A DNA stretch of 58,420 nt from Anaerofustis stercorihominis. Its GTDB lineage: Bacteria > Bacillota > Clostridia > Eubacteriales > Anaerofustaceae. The translations under genes were made by a program, and so were the position numbers. Shown piece after piece: positions 47,524 through 56,375 of this stretch. The notes beneath the pieces are model-generated. The model searched no databases, was not told the origin of the DNA, and saw nothing but the letters and a program-made list of their open reading frames with translations. The first letter of the stretch is position 1. Every line of letters starts with the position of its first letter. Location of the stretch: NCBI RefSeq assembly GCF_005844425.1, contig NZ_SPHL01000009.1, positions 1 to 58,420 of the forward strand. Direction: 5' to 3'.

Positions 47524-49146
47524 ATGAAACTTAAAATAAATTCAAAAAGAAAAATTGCATTAATAATATTAATATTTTTATTTATAGCTGGATGCTTTAC
47601 GCAATTATACTCAACAAATACATATTATAAAATGGATAAAGTAGAATTTTACAACTTAGATGAAGAAGAAATATCCGCAAGATATTATAAAGGTTCTACC
47701 AACATGGGTGTATTTATAGCAAATGATTTAAGCGCCAACGCAAAAGACACATGGTTTATGGTTGAAGAATTTGCAAAGCTTGGTTACAGCGTTTATGTTT
47801 TTGATTATCCAAGTCAAGGACATTCTGATGGACACATCGAATTTGGATATAAACAAAATGAATACTTGGCAGAACAATATTATTCGGCTATTGTAGCATT
47901 TTCGCAAATGGCAAAACTAAATGAAGAAAACATACATATTGTTGCCGTAGGTGAAAGTGCAAGAACAGCTCTTCAAACAGCAACTAAAAGATTTTTCAAC
48001 CCTAAAGATCTAACATTAATTTCAACTAAAACAAATATACTTGGAAAAATCGATTTAGATGTAATTAACTTTGTAAAAGAAGAAAATGTTACGTTCATGA
48101 AAGAACTTAATGCTTCAAACCCCGGAGAAAATATTCACTTAATAACATCAAACTTAAATGATCAATCAAGTGTTAAAGAAAACGAAGCTTTAAAAACAAG
48201 ACTAGAACAAGGAAAAACAGGAAGTCCAGAAGAAAATGAAGTAACTCTAACAGTTACACAAAATGTTTTACCAACAAATGAAATTACAAGCAGCAAAATA
48301 ATAAAAGAAACAGTAAGTTATATAGCTCAAAGAGATGGGTATGAATATACCCCAAGTAAATTCTTAACATTAAAAACAATGTTACCTGCTGTACTTTGCA
48401 TAATTGCTTTCTTTATAATATTCCTTTCCTATAAAATAGTTGAAAAAGATTATTATAAAGAAAAAGGAACAATACCTTTTAACAAGGAATTTGTAATATC
48501 AAAACTTTTGGCAGTAATACCATCCTTAATTATGGTATTCCTACTTCCGGTAGCACTATACTTTTTATTAAGTCCGATTATGTCAATTCCGTATTACACT
48601 TTAGTTAAATTATCATTGTTATCATGCTACGGAATGATAATATTCTATCTTTACTATAGAACAAATTTTGCCTGCGATATAGGAAGTCAGATATTTTATA
48701 AAGATCCTAAAAAGAATGTTAAAGGCGGTTTAATTGTTGCTATTGGTATAATTGCAATACTATACCTTCTTTCGGTAGCAGGATGCAATGTTGTTTTCAA
48801 CATTACATCAATAAAAGTATTTTGGCTAATACTTTCAACAATACTATGTTATTTTATATTCTACATAGAAGAAAGAGAAAAAGAAGTTATGATTGCAACA
48901 CAAATGCAAAGATTTATAATATCATGTTTTAACTTCCTTATTATTCCTATTGTTGCCATAGTAATGTTAATAATGGGTCAATTTTCGATTGCAATAAGTT
49001 TTATGGGACTTGTTTTCCTACTTGTGTTTGTACTTGCAGTTGGAAAACTATTAAAAGCCGTTGATTCACCAACGAGACTAAACGCATTTATACAAGCTTT
49101 AATATTAAATGCATTAATACTTGCACAAACAGTTTTATTCTTCTAA
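47524..49146 (+). CDS. Predicted lipoprotein with alpha/beta-hydrolase-like domain and eight membrane segments
   Basis: The 540 aa begin with a basic, hydrophobic signal and a lipobox-like IAGC (cysteine near residue 23). Residues about 35-280 resemble an alpha/beta hydrolase: VYVFDYPSQGHSDGH (the usual D-x-x-G-x-G-x-S stretch) and VAVGESARTALQTA at the nucleophile elbow, reading GESAR, not GxSxG. From about 280 come eight hydrophobic helices to the C-terminus. The hydrolase part would face outward. Family unknown to me; hydrolysis is inferred from fold motifs and an active site is not certain. It has its own promoter and terminator. Confidence 0.7.
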   Translation: MKLKINSKRKIALIILIFLFIAGCFTQLYSTNTYYKMDKVEFYNLDEEEISARYYKGSTNMGVFIANDLSANAKDTWFMVEEFAKLGYSVYVFDYPSQGHSDGHIEFGYKQNEYLAEQYYSAIVAFSQMAKLNEENIHIVAVGESARTALQTATKRFFNPKDLTLISTKTNILGKIDLDVINFVKEENVTFMKELNASNPGENIHLITSNLNDQSSVKENEALKTRLEQGKTGSPEENEVTLTVTQNVLPTNEITSSKIIKETVSYIAQRDGYEYTPSKFLTLKTMLPAVLCIIAFFIIFLSYKIVEKDYYKEKGTIPFNKEFVISKLLAVIPSLIMVFLLPVALYFLLSPIMSIPYYTLVKLSLLSCYGMIIFYLYYRTNFACDIGSQIFYKDPKKNVKGGLIVAIGIIAILYLLSVAGCNVVFNITSIKVFWLILSTILCYFIFYIEEREKEVMIATQMQRFIISCFNFLIIPIVAIVMLIMGQFSIAISFMGLVFLLVFVLAVGKLLKAVDSPTRLNAFIQALILNALILAQTVLFF

Positions 49147-49149
49147 AAC

Positions 49150-49176
49150 AAAAAGCCTCTTTATAGAGGCTTTTTT
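49150..49176. terminator. Bidirectional terminator, lipoprotein / SRPBCC gene
   Basis: AAAAA, GCCTCT, TTAT loop, AGAGGC and six T. Confidence 0.88.
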
Positions 49177-49189
49177 ATTTCATATTTTT

Positions 49190-49585
49190 TTATTCTAATA
49201 TTTTTTTTAAATCTTTAATAAATTGTTTCTGTTGTTTCTTTAAATATAATTTTACAAAAGGCTTCATAATTTTTTTCTTTACTGTTATATGTTCTGAAAA
49301 ATCAACCTGAGTCTTATCTTCTTTTGACGTAAAAACGCCAATCCAATGACCTTTTATATTGCTGTTTTCCATATCAAATTCCCATCTTTTATAAGGCTGT
49401 AATAAAGTAACTGTAAAAATTGTATAATAACCTTTTTTCGTATATTCAACAAATTGATTTTGACTAACAATTTTTGTTTTACTTAGGTCACTTCGCCATG
49501 TATTATATTTACTAACATTTAAAGTCATTTCCCAAACTTTATGTATATCACTATCTATAACATCTTTTATATTAACAGTTATCAT
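49190..49585 (-). CDS. SRPBCC (START/polyketide cyclase-like) superfamily protein
   Basis: Start ATG 49585 (MITVNIKDVID) with AGAGG about 10 nt upstream. The 131 aa fit the helix-grip fold: DSDIHKVWEMTLNVSKYNTW at the start, an antiparallel beta region with RWEFDME, HWIGVFTSKEDKTQVDFSEH, and a basic C-terminal helix. Such proteins bind small hydrophobic ligands; the ligand is unknown. The lone gene converges on the lipoprotein gene. Confidence 0.75.
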   Translation of the reverse strand: MITVNIKDVIDSDIHKVWEMTLNVSKYNTWRSDLSKTKIVSQNQFVEYTKKGYYTIFTVTLLQPYKRWEFDMENSNIKGHWIGVFTSKEDKTQVDFSEHITVKKKIMKPFVKLYLKKQQKQFIKDLKKILE

Positions 49586-49753
49586 TTTTATACATCCTCT
49601 CATAACTTAAACTTTCATATACTCATAAAATACTACATTATAATTGTATCAATTTACATATTTTTCTATATATTATTTAAAATATTTTATACTTATTATA
49701 GTGTTATATTTTTTATCTTCAAAACCATATTTATTAATATATTTTATTTTTAT

Positions 49754-49784
49754 AAAAAAAGAGTAATTTAAAATTACTCTTTTA
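49754..49784 (-). terminator. Terminator after pgsA
   Basis: A-tract, GAGTAATT, TAA loop, AATTACTC and four T, overlapping the pgsA stop. Confidence 0.85.
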
Positions 49785-50313
49785 CATTAAATAAACTTCT
49801 GTTTAAATATAAATAATTTACTCCTGAAACTACAGTTAAAATTAATGCTATATACATAAGGCCTAAAGAAATATTAAAAATAATATTACTTAAAGCTGAA
49901 AAATGCATTAATACCAATGCTATCATTTGAGTAGTCGTTTTTAACTTACCTATTTTATCAGCTGCTATAACAACTCCCGCAGATGCAGCAAGAACTCTAA
50001 GCCCAGTTACAATAAACTCTCTTGCAAGAATTACAATTACAACCCATGAAGGAATAAAGTTTATTTCAACGAAGCAAAGCATCGCTGCCATTACAAGAAG
50101 TTTATCTGCAAGAGGGTCAACAAATTTTCCAAAATCTGTAACCATATTACATCTTCTTGCAATCTGACCATCAACAAAATCTGATATTGAAGCAATGATA
50201 AATATCGCTCCAGCAATCATATAATTATTTTGTATACCTGTAAGCATCATAAAAACAACATATACAGGTATCATAAAAACTCTGAATAACGTAATTTTAT
50301 TTGCTAAATTCAT
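49774..50313 (-). CDS. pgsA: CDP-diacylglycerol-glycerol-3-phosphate 3-phosphatidyltransferase
   Basis: Committed step of phosphatidylglycerol synthesis. The 179 aa contain the CDP-alcohol phosphotransferase motif D-x2-DG-x2-AR-x8-G-x3-D-x3-D (SDFVDGQIARR, then DFGKFVDPLADK) and about five membrane helices. It is the last gene of ftsK-rimO-pgsA and shares a base with the rimO stop. Confidence 0.96.
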   Translation of the reverse strand: MNLANKITLFRVFMIPVYVVFMMLTGIQNNYMIAGAIFIIASISDFVDGQIARRCNMVTDFGKFVDPLADKLLVMAAMLCFVEINFIPSWVVIVILAREFIVTGLRVLAASAGVVIAADKIGKLKTTTQMIALVLMHFSALSNIIFNISLGLMYIALILTVVSGVNYLYLNRSLFNVKE

Positions 50314-51644
50314 TATATCGTCCTTCCTATTAAATCATATTCCATTGAATCTTCTATTAATATATCATAAAACCCACCTATTTCTAAAGGTTTATGGGCA
50401 TAAATATAAACTTCTCCGTCAATTTCAGGACAATCCATATAGCTTCTTCCTATATAAACATTATCTTCTCCCTCTACTTCTTCTTCAACAAGAACCTCTA
50501 ATGTCTTATCTAGATACATTTCCATAAGCTCTTCAGAAACTTCTTCCTGAGCTTGCATAAGTTCAATATATCTTTCTTCTTTAATTTCTTCATCAATTTG
50601 GTTATCCATATTGTAAGCAGGCGTTCCCTCTTCTCTGGAATATTTAAAGAACCCTACCCTGTCAAGTTGATATAATTTTATAAATTCTAAAAGTTCTTCA
50701 TGCTGCTCTTTTGTTTCTGATGGGAAACCTGTAATGAATGTAGAACGGATTTTTATTCCTTCAACATTCTTTCTTAATTTCCTTATAATAGAAAGTATAT
50801 CTTCTTTTGAAGTTCTTCTTCCCATTTTCTTTAATATATCGTTATTAATATGTTGAAGAGGCATATCTATATATTTTACAACTTTATCAAGTTTTGCAAG
50901 TTTATCGATAAGCTCATCTGAAATAGTTTCAGGATAAATATATAAAACTCTTATCCACTTTAAGCCCTCAATATTATTTAATTCCTCAAGCAAATCAGGA
51001 AGTCTTCTCTTACCATATAAATCAGTACCATATTCTCCAACGTCTTGAGCTATTAAGATTATTTCTTTAACTCCTCTTTGGGCAAGTCTTTTTGCCTCAG
51101 ATACTATATCTTCAAGCTTTCTGCTTCTTTGTTTTCCTCTGATACTTGGAATGACACAATATGTACAATGTTTATCACATCCTTCACTTACCTTTAAATA
51201 AGCCGTATATGAAGGTGTAGACAATATTCTGTCTGTTTCAACAATAGGACAATTTATATTTTCAACATTAACTAAAGTACTTTCACTATCTTTATCAAGT
51301 TTTTCAAGAACTTTTGCCATATCATAAAATTCACCTGTTCCAACAAAAGCATCAACTTCAGGTATTTCCTTTAATAACTCTTCATGATATCTTTGAGCAA
51401 GACATCCAGTAACTATTATTTTTACTTCATTTCTGTCTTTTTTTACCAAAGTAGCTTCAAGTATCGAATTAATGCTTTCTTCCATTGCATCATGAATAAA
51501 AGTACAAGTATTGATTATTATATAATCGCTTATTGTTGCATCATCAACAATCTCATACCCTTGCTCTTTTAATAAATACATTATATTTTCACTGTCTACG
51601 GTATTCTTTGGACATCCCAAAGTTAAAATAAATACTTTTTTCAT
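50313..51644 (-). CDS. rimO: Ribosomal protein S12 methylthiotransferase RimO
   Basis: Radical SAM enzyme that methylthiolates S12 Asp. Start ATG 51644 (MKKVFILTLGCPKN), 6 nt from GGAG. The 443 aa have the three N-terminal cluster cysteines (LGCPKN, NTCTF, VTGCLAQR), the radical-SAM CxxxCxxC in CDKHCTYCVIPSIRGKQRSR and a C-terminal TRAM domain. VGTGEFYD and LPDLLEELN fit RimO rather than MiaB. rpsL, the target gene, is not in the window. Confidence 0.96.
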   Translation of the reverse strand: MKKVFILTLGCPKNTVDSENIMYLLKEQGYEIVDDATISDYIIINTCTFIHDAMEESINSILEATLVKKDRNEVKIIVTGCLAQRYHEELLKEIPEVDAFVGTGEFYDMAKVLEKLDKDSESTLVNVENINCPIVETDRILSTPSYTAYLKVSEGCDKHCTYCVIPSIRGKQRSRKLEDIVSEAKRLAQRGVKEIILIAQDVGEYGTDLYGKRRLPDLLEELNNIEGLKWIRVLYIYPETISDELIDKLAKLDKVVKYIDMPLQHINNDILKKMGRRTSKEDILSIIRKLRKNVEGIKIRSTFITGFPSETKEQHEELLEFIKLYQLDRVGFFKYSREEGTPAYNMDNQIDEEIKEERYIELMQAQEEVSEELMEMYLDKTLEVLVEEEVEGEDNVYIGRSYMDCPEIDGEVYIYAHKPLEIGGFYDILIEDSMEYDLIGRTI

Positions 51645-51655
51645 ATCTATCTCCA

Positions 51656-54484
51656 TTACATTATTTCATCTTCTATATCCAGTGTTCCCTCAGGATAAAC
51701 TTCATCACTTTCTACAACACTATTGGAGAAGAAATCCTCTCTCTTTTTTAAAACTTTTCTTGGTTTACTTCCATCTTTAGGAGAAATGATTCCCCTTTGT
51801 TCCAATTCATCAATAATACTTCCAGCCCTTGCATAACCTATTCTAAGTCTTCTTTGAAGCATTGACGTTGAAACTTCCCCAAGTTCAAATGCTAAGTTAA
51901 GTGCATCATTAAACTTTTCGTCAATGAAATCTTCTTTGTGAAGATTTTCCTTACTTCCCGGCATATTTTCTTCAGCGGAAACTGTTTCAATACCTTTTAT
52001 TGCATCTTCATCATAATTTGGTCTTTGTGTTTCCTTAATGAATTTTACAACCGACTCAACTTCTTCATCACTAATAAAAGCGCACTGTGCACGCATAGGA
52101 GCATTACTTCCCACAGGAGAATATAACATATCCCCTCTTCCTAAAAGTTTTTCTGCTCCTGCCATATCGAGAATCGTTCTTGAATCAATTTGCGATGATA
52201 CGGCAAAGGATATACGAGAAGGTATATTTGCTTTAATAAGCCCCGTAATAACATCAACAGATGGACGCTGAGTTGCTAAAACCAAATGTATACCTGCAGC
52301 TCTTGCAAGCTGAGCAAGTCTACATATTGCCGATTCAACTTGAGAAGCACAAGTCATCATTAAATCCGCAAGCTCGTCTATAATGATAACCCACTGTGCC
52401 ATTTTTTCTCCACCGGTCTTTTCCATTTTCTTATTATATCCGTTTATGTCTCTTACTCTGTTTTGAGCAAATAAATCGTATCTTATTTTCATTTGCTTTT
52501 CAGCCCACTTAAGAGCTCCTGCCGCATGATTTGGGTCTGTCTCTACTGGTACAAGCAAATGAGGAATGCCTTCGTATATATTAAGCTCAACCATTTTAGG
52601 ATCTATTAAAATAAGCCTTACTTCGTTTGGATCTGCGTGGAATAAAATAGAATTTATTATTGCGTTAATGCAAACACTTTTTCCTGAACCTGTGGCACCG
52701 GCAATTAATAAATGCGGAAGTTTGGCTATATCCATTATAACCATATCTCCCGTAACATTTTTACCAAGGGCAACAGATAATTTAGATTTTGCATTTTTGA
52801 ATTTTTCATCTTCTACAATTTCTCTAAATCCTACAACAGATACTTCTTTATTAGGAACTTCTATACCTATTGCACTTTTCCCTGGAATAGGAGCTTCCAT
52901 TCTAATTCCATTTGCTGCAAGAGCCATTGCCAAGTTATCTTGAAGCCCTACAACCTTACTTACTTTTATACCCGGCTCAAGTTCCATTTCATATCTTGTA
53001 ACTGTAGGTCCTATACTAACTTCAGTTACTCTTGCCCCAACTTTAAAGTTTGCAAGAGTTTCTTCAAGTATTCTTGTGTTTTCTAAAACCCTGTCTCTCT
53101 CCCCTTTATTATTTCTATTTTTATTTGGTTTTAAAAGAGATGAATCAGGGAATACATAAGGTATCTGATCTTTTTCTGTAACTAAAGGTTCTTTATCTTC
53201 TATTTCCGTAATTTTTGCAATACTTCCGTTATCCATTGCAACTCTTAATTTATCAAGTTGCTCTCTTTGAGCTTTATTGGCTCTGTCTATATCACTTATA
53301 TCAATTCTTTCAATAGGTATTTCTTCCCCATCTTCAATAAAATCTTCTTTATTTATAGGTTTATGATTTACAAAGTCTTTTGTTCTTTCAATTTGTTTAT
53401 TTGTTTCATCTTGCTTTTCCTGAGTTTCTTTTATTATCTCATCAAAGCCTTGTTCTTCTCTTACTTTGTTTTTTATCTCTTCTTTACTTAGTTTTTCATT
53501 TTGAATAACTTCTTCTTTTGGCTTTTCTTCGTTAACTTCTTTTTTAAAGTCTCCATTTTCATTTCTATAATAAGTCCTTATTATAGGTTCTTCTTTCTTT
53601 ACTTCTTGTTTTACATTCTCACTATTATCTTTTTTCTTAAATGGATTTTTGCTTTTCTTATATTCATCTTCCCATTTATTTAAAACTTCTTCTTTATCCT
53701 TACTTGTTTTTATTGCATCTTTTTCATCATATGGATTTTTTATAAGTTTACTTTTAAAAGAAGGAAAGAAAGATGTTCGTACAGGTTGTCTATCTGCTTT
53801 TGTTCTTAACTGCTCTTCTCTGTCTTGTATTTTCTTTGTCAATCTTTGAGCTTTTATCTCTTTTTTTACTTCTCTTTCTTTTTGTCTTATTGCTTTTCTA
53901 TCTTCTTTATAACTTGCAATATTGTCTTTGAATATTAATATTAAACAAACTATAATGCAGGCAAAAATAAATATATATGCACCTGTTTCACCAAGGAAAG
54001 TCGTATATAAACCTCCGAGCCATATACCTATTATGCCGCCTTTTGTTACAACATTTAGCACAGCATTAAAAAGCTGATTTGTAAAAGCACCATATTTTAA
54101 AAGGTCTCCTCCAACATTAAAAAATGCCATTATGTTAAATATAATAAAAACAATACAAGCTAAAGTAAGTGTTTCACTAAAAGGTTTTAATTTAGATGTT
54201 ATATAAACACCAAGACCTAAAAATGATACTCCTATTAAAAAAGCTCCTACACTACCAAATAGAAACATAGAAATATTATGCAAATTATTTCCAAAAACAC
54301 CACTGTCTTTTGACCATATAGAATAAAGCATAAAAACACCAAAAAAGAAAATAATAACACCTATTATTTCATTTTGAATTATTTTCTTTTTAAACATTTC
54401 TTGTTCAAGCTGCTTTTTTGTAGTTCTTCTTGATGATGTTTGAGTTCTTTTCCTTGCCGTTGTTTTCTTTCTTGCCAAGTTCAT
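51656..54484 (-). CDS. ftsK: DNA translocase FtsK/SpoIIIE
   Basis: Pumps chromosomal DNA at the septum. The 942 aa have a basic N-terminus ([18 protein letters not shown]), four membrane helices, a long charged linker (about 200-440), the ATPase ([52 protein letters not shown]) and a C-terminal gamma domain ([20 protein letters not shown]) that reads KOPS/SRS sequences. rimO starts in its stop region. Confidence 0.97.
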   Translation of the reverse strand: MNLARKKTTARKRTQTSSRRTTKKQLEQEMFKKKIIQNEIIGVIIFFFGVFMLYSIWSKDSGVFGNNLHNISMFLFGSVGAFLIGVSFLGLGVYITSKLKPFSETLTLACIVFIIFNIMAFFNVGGDLLKYGAFTNQLFNAVLNVVTKGGIIGIWLGGLYTTFLGETGAYIFIFACIIVCLILIFKDNIASYKEDRKAIRQKEREVKKEIKAQRLTKKIQDREEQLRTKADRQPVRTSFFPSFKSKLIKNPYDEKDAIKTSKDKEEVLNKWEDEYKKSKNPFKKKDNSENVKQEVKKEEPIIRTYYRNENGDFKKEVNEEKPKEEVIQNEKLSKEEIKNKVREEQGFDEIIKETQEKQDETNKQIERTKDFVNHKPINKEDFIEDGEEIPIERIDISDIDRANKAQREQLDKLRVAMDNGSIAKITEIEDKEPLVTEKDQIPYVFPDSSLLKPNKNRNNKGERDRVLENTRILEETLANFKVGARVTEVSIGPTVTRYEMELEPGIKVSKVVGLQDNLAMALAANGIRMEAPIPGKSAIGIEVPNKEVSVVGFREIVEDEKFKNAKSKLSVALGKNVTGDMVIMDIAKLPHLLIAGATGSGKSVCINAIINSILFHADPNEVRLILIDPKMVELNIYEGIPHLLVPVETDPNHAAGALKWAEKQMKIRYDLFAQNRVRDINGYNKKMEKTGGEKMAQWVIIIDELADLMMTCASQVESAICRLAQLARAAGIHLVLATQRPSVDVITGLIKANIPSRISFAVSSQIDSRTILDMAGAEKLLGRGDMLYSPVGSNAPMRAQCAFISDEEVESVVKFIKETQRPNYDEDAIKGIETVSAEENMPGSKENLHKEDFIDEKFNDALNLAFELGEVSTSMLQRRLRIGYARAGSIIDELEQRGIISPKDGSKPRKVLKKREDFFSNSVVESDEVYPEGTLDIEDEIM

Positions 54485-54807
54485 ACCTCACATATGTAAA
54501 TTTAATATTATTCTTTATTTATGTATCAGTATATTTTATCATATTTTCATTTTAATTCATAGGATAATATATCTTATAATTTATAAATAAAATATAATAA
54601 ATTGTAATAAAATATAAAATTTATATTTTATGAATTAATTAAGTTGCATTTTAATATTAATACATTTTCATTTCCATATGTATTTTTAAATTAATAATAA
54701 TTTATCAAAATTTTTTTTAATCCAGTTAAAACAAATCCTTTTTTTATTTTGTCATATTAAGAAAATAACACAATATAAATATATTATAACATTTATTGGA
54801 GGAAGCA
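54485..54807. other. A/T-rich gap between ftsK and the cwlJ-like gene
   Basis: About 320 bp of very A/T-rich DNA between divergent genes. On the right a TTGTCA (54749-54754) precedes TATAAA (54774-54779) with 19-nt spacing, a poor promoter for cwlJ, then GGAGG at 54798. No gene or repeat seen. A sporulation sigma site could hide here; I could not define one. Confidence 0.4.
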
Positions 54808-55251
54808 ATGGCTTATTCGGACAGAGAACTTTTAGCAAGATTAATTGAGTGCGAAGCGGGAGGCGAAGGTAATGAAGGTATGGCCGCAGTAGCAAGTGTA
54901 GTCATGAACAGAGTTTATACTCCATATGGAGAATATTCAAGAGTTTCAAACGGAGGAAGTATCAGAAACATAATATATCAAAAAGGACAATTTACCTGTG
55001 CCATGGAAACTGTAAACGGAGAATATAACCCACAAAACATATACAATATGAATCCTACAAATATTCATTATCAAATAGCAGACTGGGCAATATCGGGAGG
55101 ACGGCTTTATAATCTTGGATACGCACTTTGGTTTTATAACCCTTTTCAAAATAACTGTAGAGATTTTTTTCCAAGCGAAGTTGGAAGTTTAATAACCAAA
55201 ATAGGAAAACATTGCTTTTATAATCCAACTGAAAAATATTTACAAACTTAA
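54808..55251 (+). CDS. cwlJ: Cell-wall hydrolase, CwlJ/SleB-like catalytic domain
   Basis: Start ATG 54808 (MAYSDRELL), 6 nt after GGAGGAA. The 147 aa are one SleB-family hydrolase domain: LLARLIECEAGGEGNEGMAA with the catalytic-type Glu16, VASVVMNRVYTPYG, IYQKGQFTCA and ALWFYNPFQNNC. There is no signal peptide, as in Bacillus CwlJ (142 aa) and unlike secreted SleB. CwlJ lyses spore cortex at germination after GerQ-dependent placement in the coat. The next gene resembles GerQ, supporting this call. Confidence 0.85.
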   Translation: MAYSDRELLARLIECEAGGEGNEGMAAVASVVMNRVYTPYGEYSRVSNGGSIRNIIYQKGQFTCAMETVNGEYNPQNIYNMNPTNIHYQIADWAISGGRLYNLGYALWFYNPFQNNCRDFFPSEVGSLITKIGKHCFYNPTEKYLQT

Positions 55252-55264
55252 AAGAGAGGTAGAT

Positions 55265-55654
55265 ATGGATAGAGAAGATAATTTAAATGGAATCTTCAGT
55301 GGTCAAAACTATAATAAGCACCTTGATAATCAAATGGATAATAATTTTGAACCGGAAAAAGACAGTGACGGTTCCAATGTCCCTTCTGTATTTACAGTAG
55401 GTACTACTCCTGATATACTAAACAGAATTAAAGGTGAATACTGCGTATGTGAATTTGTAATAGGAAGTGATACATTAATAACAAAATCCGGAATAATGTA
55501 TAATGTTGGACTTAGCTATTTTACTCTTTTTAATATTTCTAATAATGAATATATAGTTTGCGATATATATTCGGTTAAATTTATAACGGTTCCCAGAACA
55601 GATGTAATATCTCAAAGAAACATATCATCAAATCAAAGAAGAAATAGAAGATAA
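55265..55654 (+). CDS. gerQ: GerQ-like spore coat protein
   Basis: The 129 aa have a polar, low-complexity N-terminus (DNQMDNNFEPEKDSDGS) and a beta-rich core from PDILNRIKGEY to IYSVKFITV, then a basic tail (SSNQRRNRR). The core aligns by eye with the GerQ domain: NIL-x2-NKGK start, GVI-like turn, and a Y-L-x-Y-I-T-F-like end. GerQ adjoins cwlJ in Bacillus and is needed for CwlJ assembly. AGAGAGG precedes ATG 55265, 13 bp after the cwlJ-like stop. Divergence is high, so function is inferred mostly from the pairing. Confidence 0.65.
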   Translation: MDREDNLNGIFSGQNYNKHLDNQMDNNFEPEKDSDGSNVPSVFTVGTTPDILNRIKGEYCVCEFVIGSDTLITKSGIMYNVGLSYFTLFNISNNEYIVCDIYSVKFITVPRTDVISQRNISSNQRRNRR

Positions 55655-55684
55655 CTCTTTTGTATAAAGAATTTTAAATTTTTA

Positions 55685-55713
55685 TTACATAATTCCTATA
55701 AAAATGGTATAAT
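55685..55713 (+). promoter_or_regulatory. Promoter of the carD-like gene
   Basis: TTACAT (55685-55690), 17 nt, TATAAT (55708-55713) with TGG before it (extended -10). Predicted start near 55720. Confidence 0.65.
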
Positions 55714-55724
55714 ATGTTTATGGC

Positions 55725-55767
55725 AAACAGCTTAATCGTAGACATCATGACTGCTATTAGGCTGTTT
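55725..55767 (+). promoter_or_regulatory. Leader hairpin upstream of the carD-like gene
   Basis: AAACAGCTTAAT (55725-55736) pairs with ATTAGGCTGTTT (55756-55767), 12 pairs with one G-U, around a 19-nt loop. It begins about five bases after the predicted start. TTT then TATTATAAC follow, so it may attenuate or be a leader element. The same bases hold a 21-codon ATG frame (55720). Confidence 0.55.
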
Positions 55768-55801
55768 TATTATAACATTTTATAAAAAAGGGGTTGTTGT
55801 A

Positions 55802-56320
55802 ATGTTTAGTTTAAATGAAATAATTCAATATGATAACGAAGGACTATGCAAAATCAGTGAAATTGTAGAAAAAGACTTTGCAGGGGCTAAAGCAAAATTT
55901 TACGTTCTAACTCCTATTAATAAAGATAGCCTTACAATATTTGTTCCAATTAACAATAAAAAACAAACACAAAAAATGAGAAAGATTTTAACTCCAAAGG
56001 AAATCTATAATTTAATAAATGACATAAAAGATGATGATTTAATATGGATTAATGACGACAACGAAAGGAAACAAACATACAAACAAATTATACATTCAGG
56101 AGACAGAAAAAATATAATCAAGTTAATAAGAACATTATATTTACATAAAAAAGAACAAATAAAGAATGGAAAAAAACTGCATATGTGCGATGAAGAGATA
56201 TTAAAAAATGCAACAAGACTTCTACATGAAGAGTTTTCTCATGTATTAAATATAGAGCCGGAAGAAGTTGCTCCTTTTATATCAGAGCATATTAAAGTTA
56301 AAGAAAAAATAAACGTATAA
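55802..56320 (+). CDS. CarD/CdnL family transcription regulator
   Basis: The 172 aa start with a Tudor-like RNA-polymerase-interacting domain (FSLNEIIQYDNEGLCKISEI, FYVLTPINKDSLTIFVPINN) and end with a helical domain (IRTLYLHKKEQI, then CDEEILKNATRLLHEEFSHV), the CarD architecture. CarD/CdnL stabilise open complexes at many promoters in other phyla; clostridial members are less known. AAGGGG precedes ATG 55802. It has its own promoter and leader. Confidence 0.88.
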   Translation: MFSLNEIIQYDNEGLCKISEIVEKDFAGAKAKFYVLTPINKDSLTIFVPINNKKQTQKMRKILTPKEIYNLINDIKDDDLIWINDDNERKQTYKQIIHSGDRKNIIKLIRTLYLHKKEQIKNGKKLHMCDEEILKNATRLLHEEFSHVLNIEPEEVAPFISEHIKVKEKINV

Positions 56321-56325
56321 TTATT

Positions 56326-56337
56326 TTTCCCGGGAAA
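56326..56337. repeat. Perfect 12-bp palindrome TTTCCCGGGAAA
   Basis: A CCCGGG core in very A/T-rich DNA, between the carD-like stop and its terminator. Confidence 0.5.
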
Positions 56338-56338
56338 T

Positions 56339-56375
56339 AAAGAACCGATTTACTTGAAGTAAATCGGTTCTTTTT
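56339..56375. terminator. Bidirectional terminator, carD-like / UPF0182
   Basis: A 17-bp arm AAAGAACCGATTTACTT mirrored after a very short turn, then TTTTT. It ends the UPF0182 gene and the carD-like gene. Confidence 0.92.

Noticed and set aside
55722-55770. Riboswitch, for example c-di-GMP type I, before the carD-like gene
   Set aside because: A GGCAAAC string is present but the rest of the conserved core and second helix are missing.
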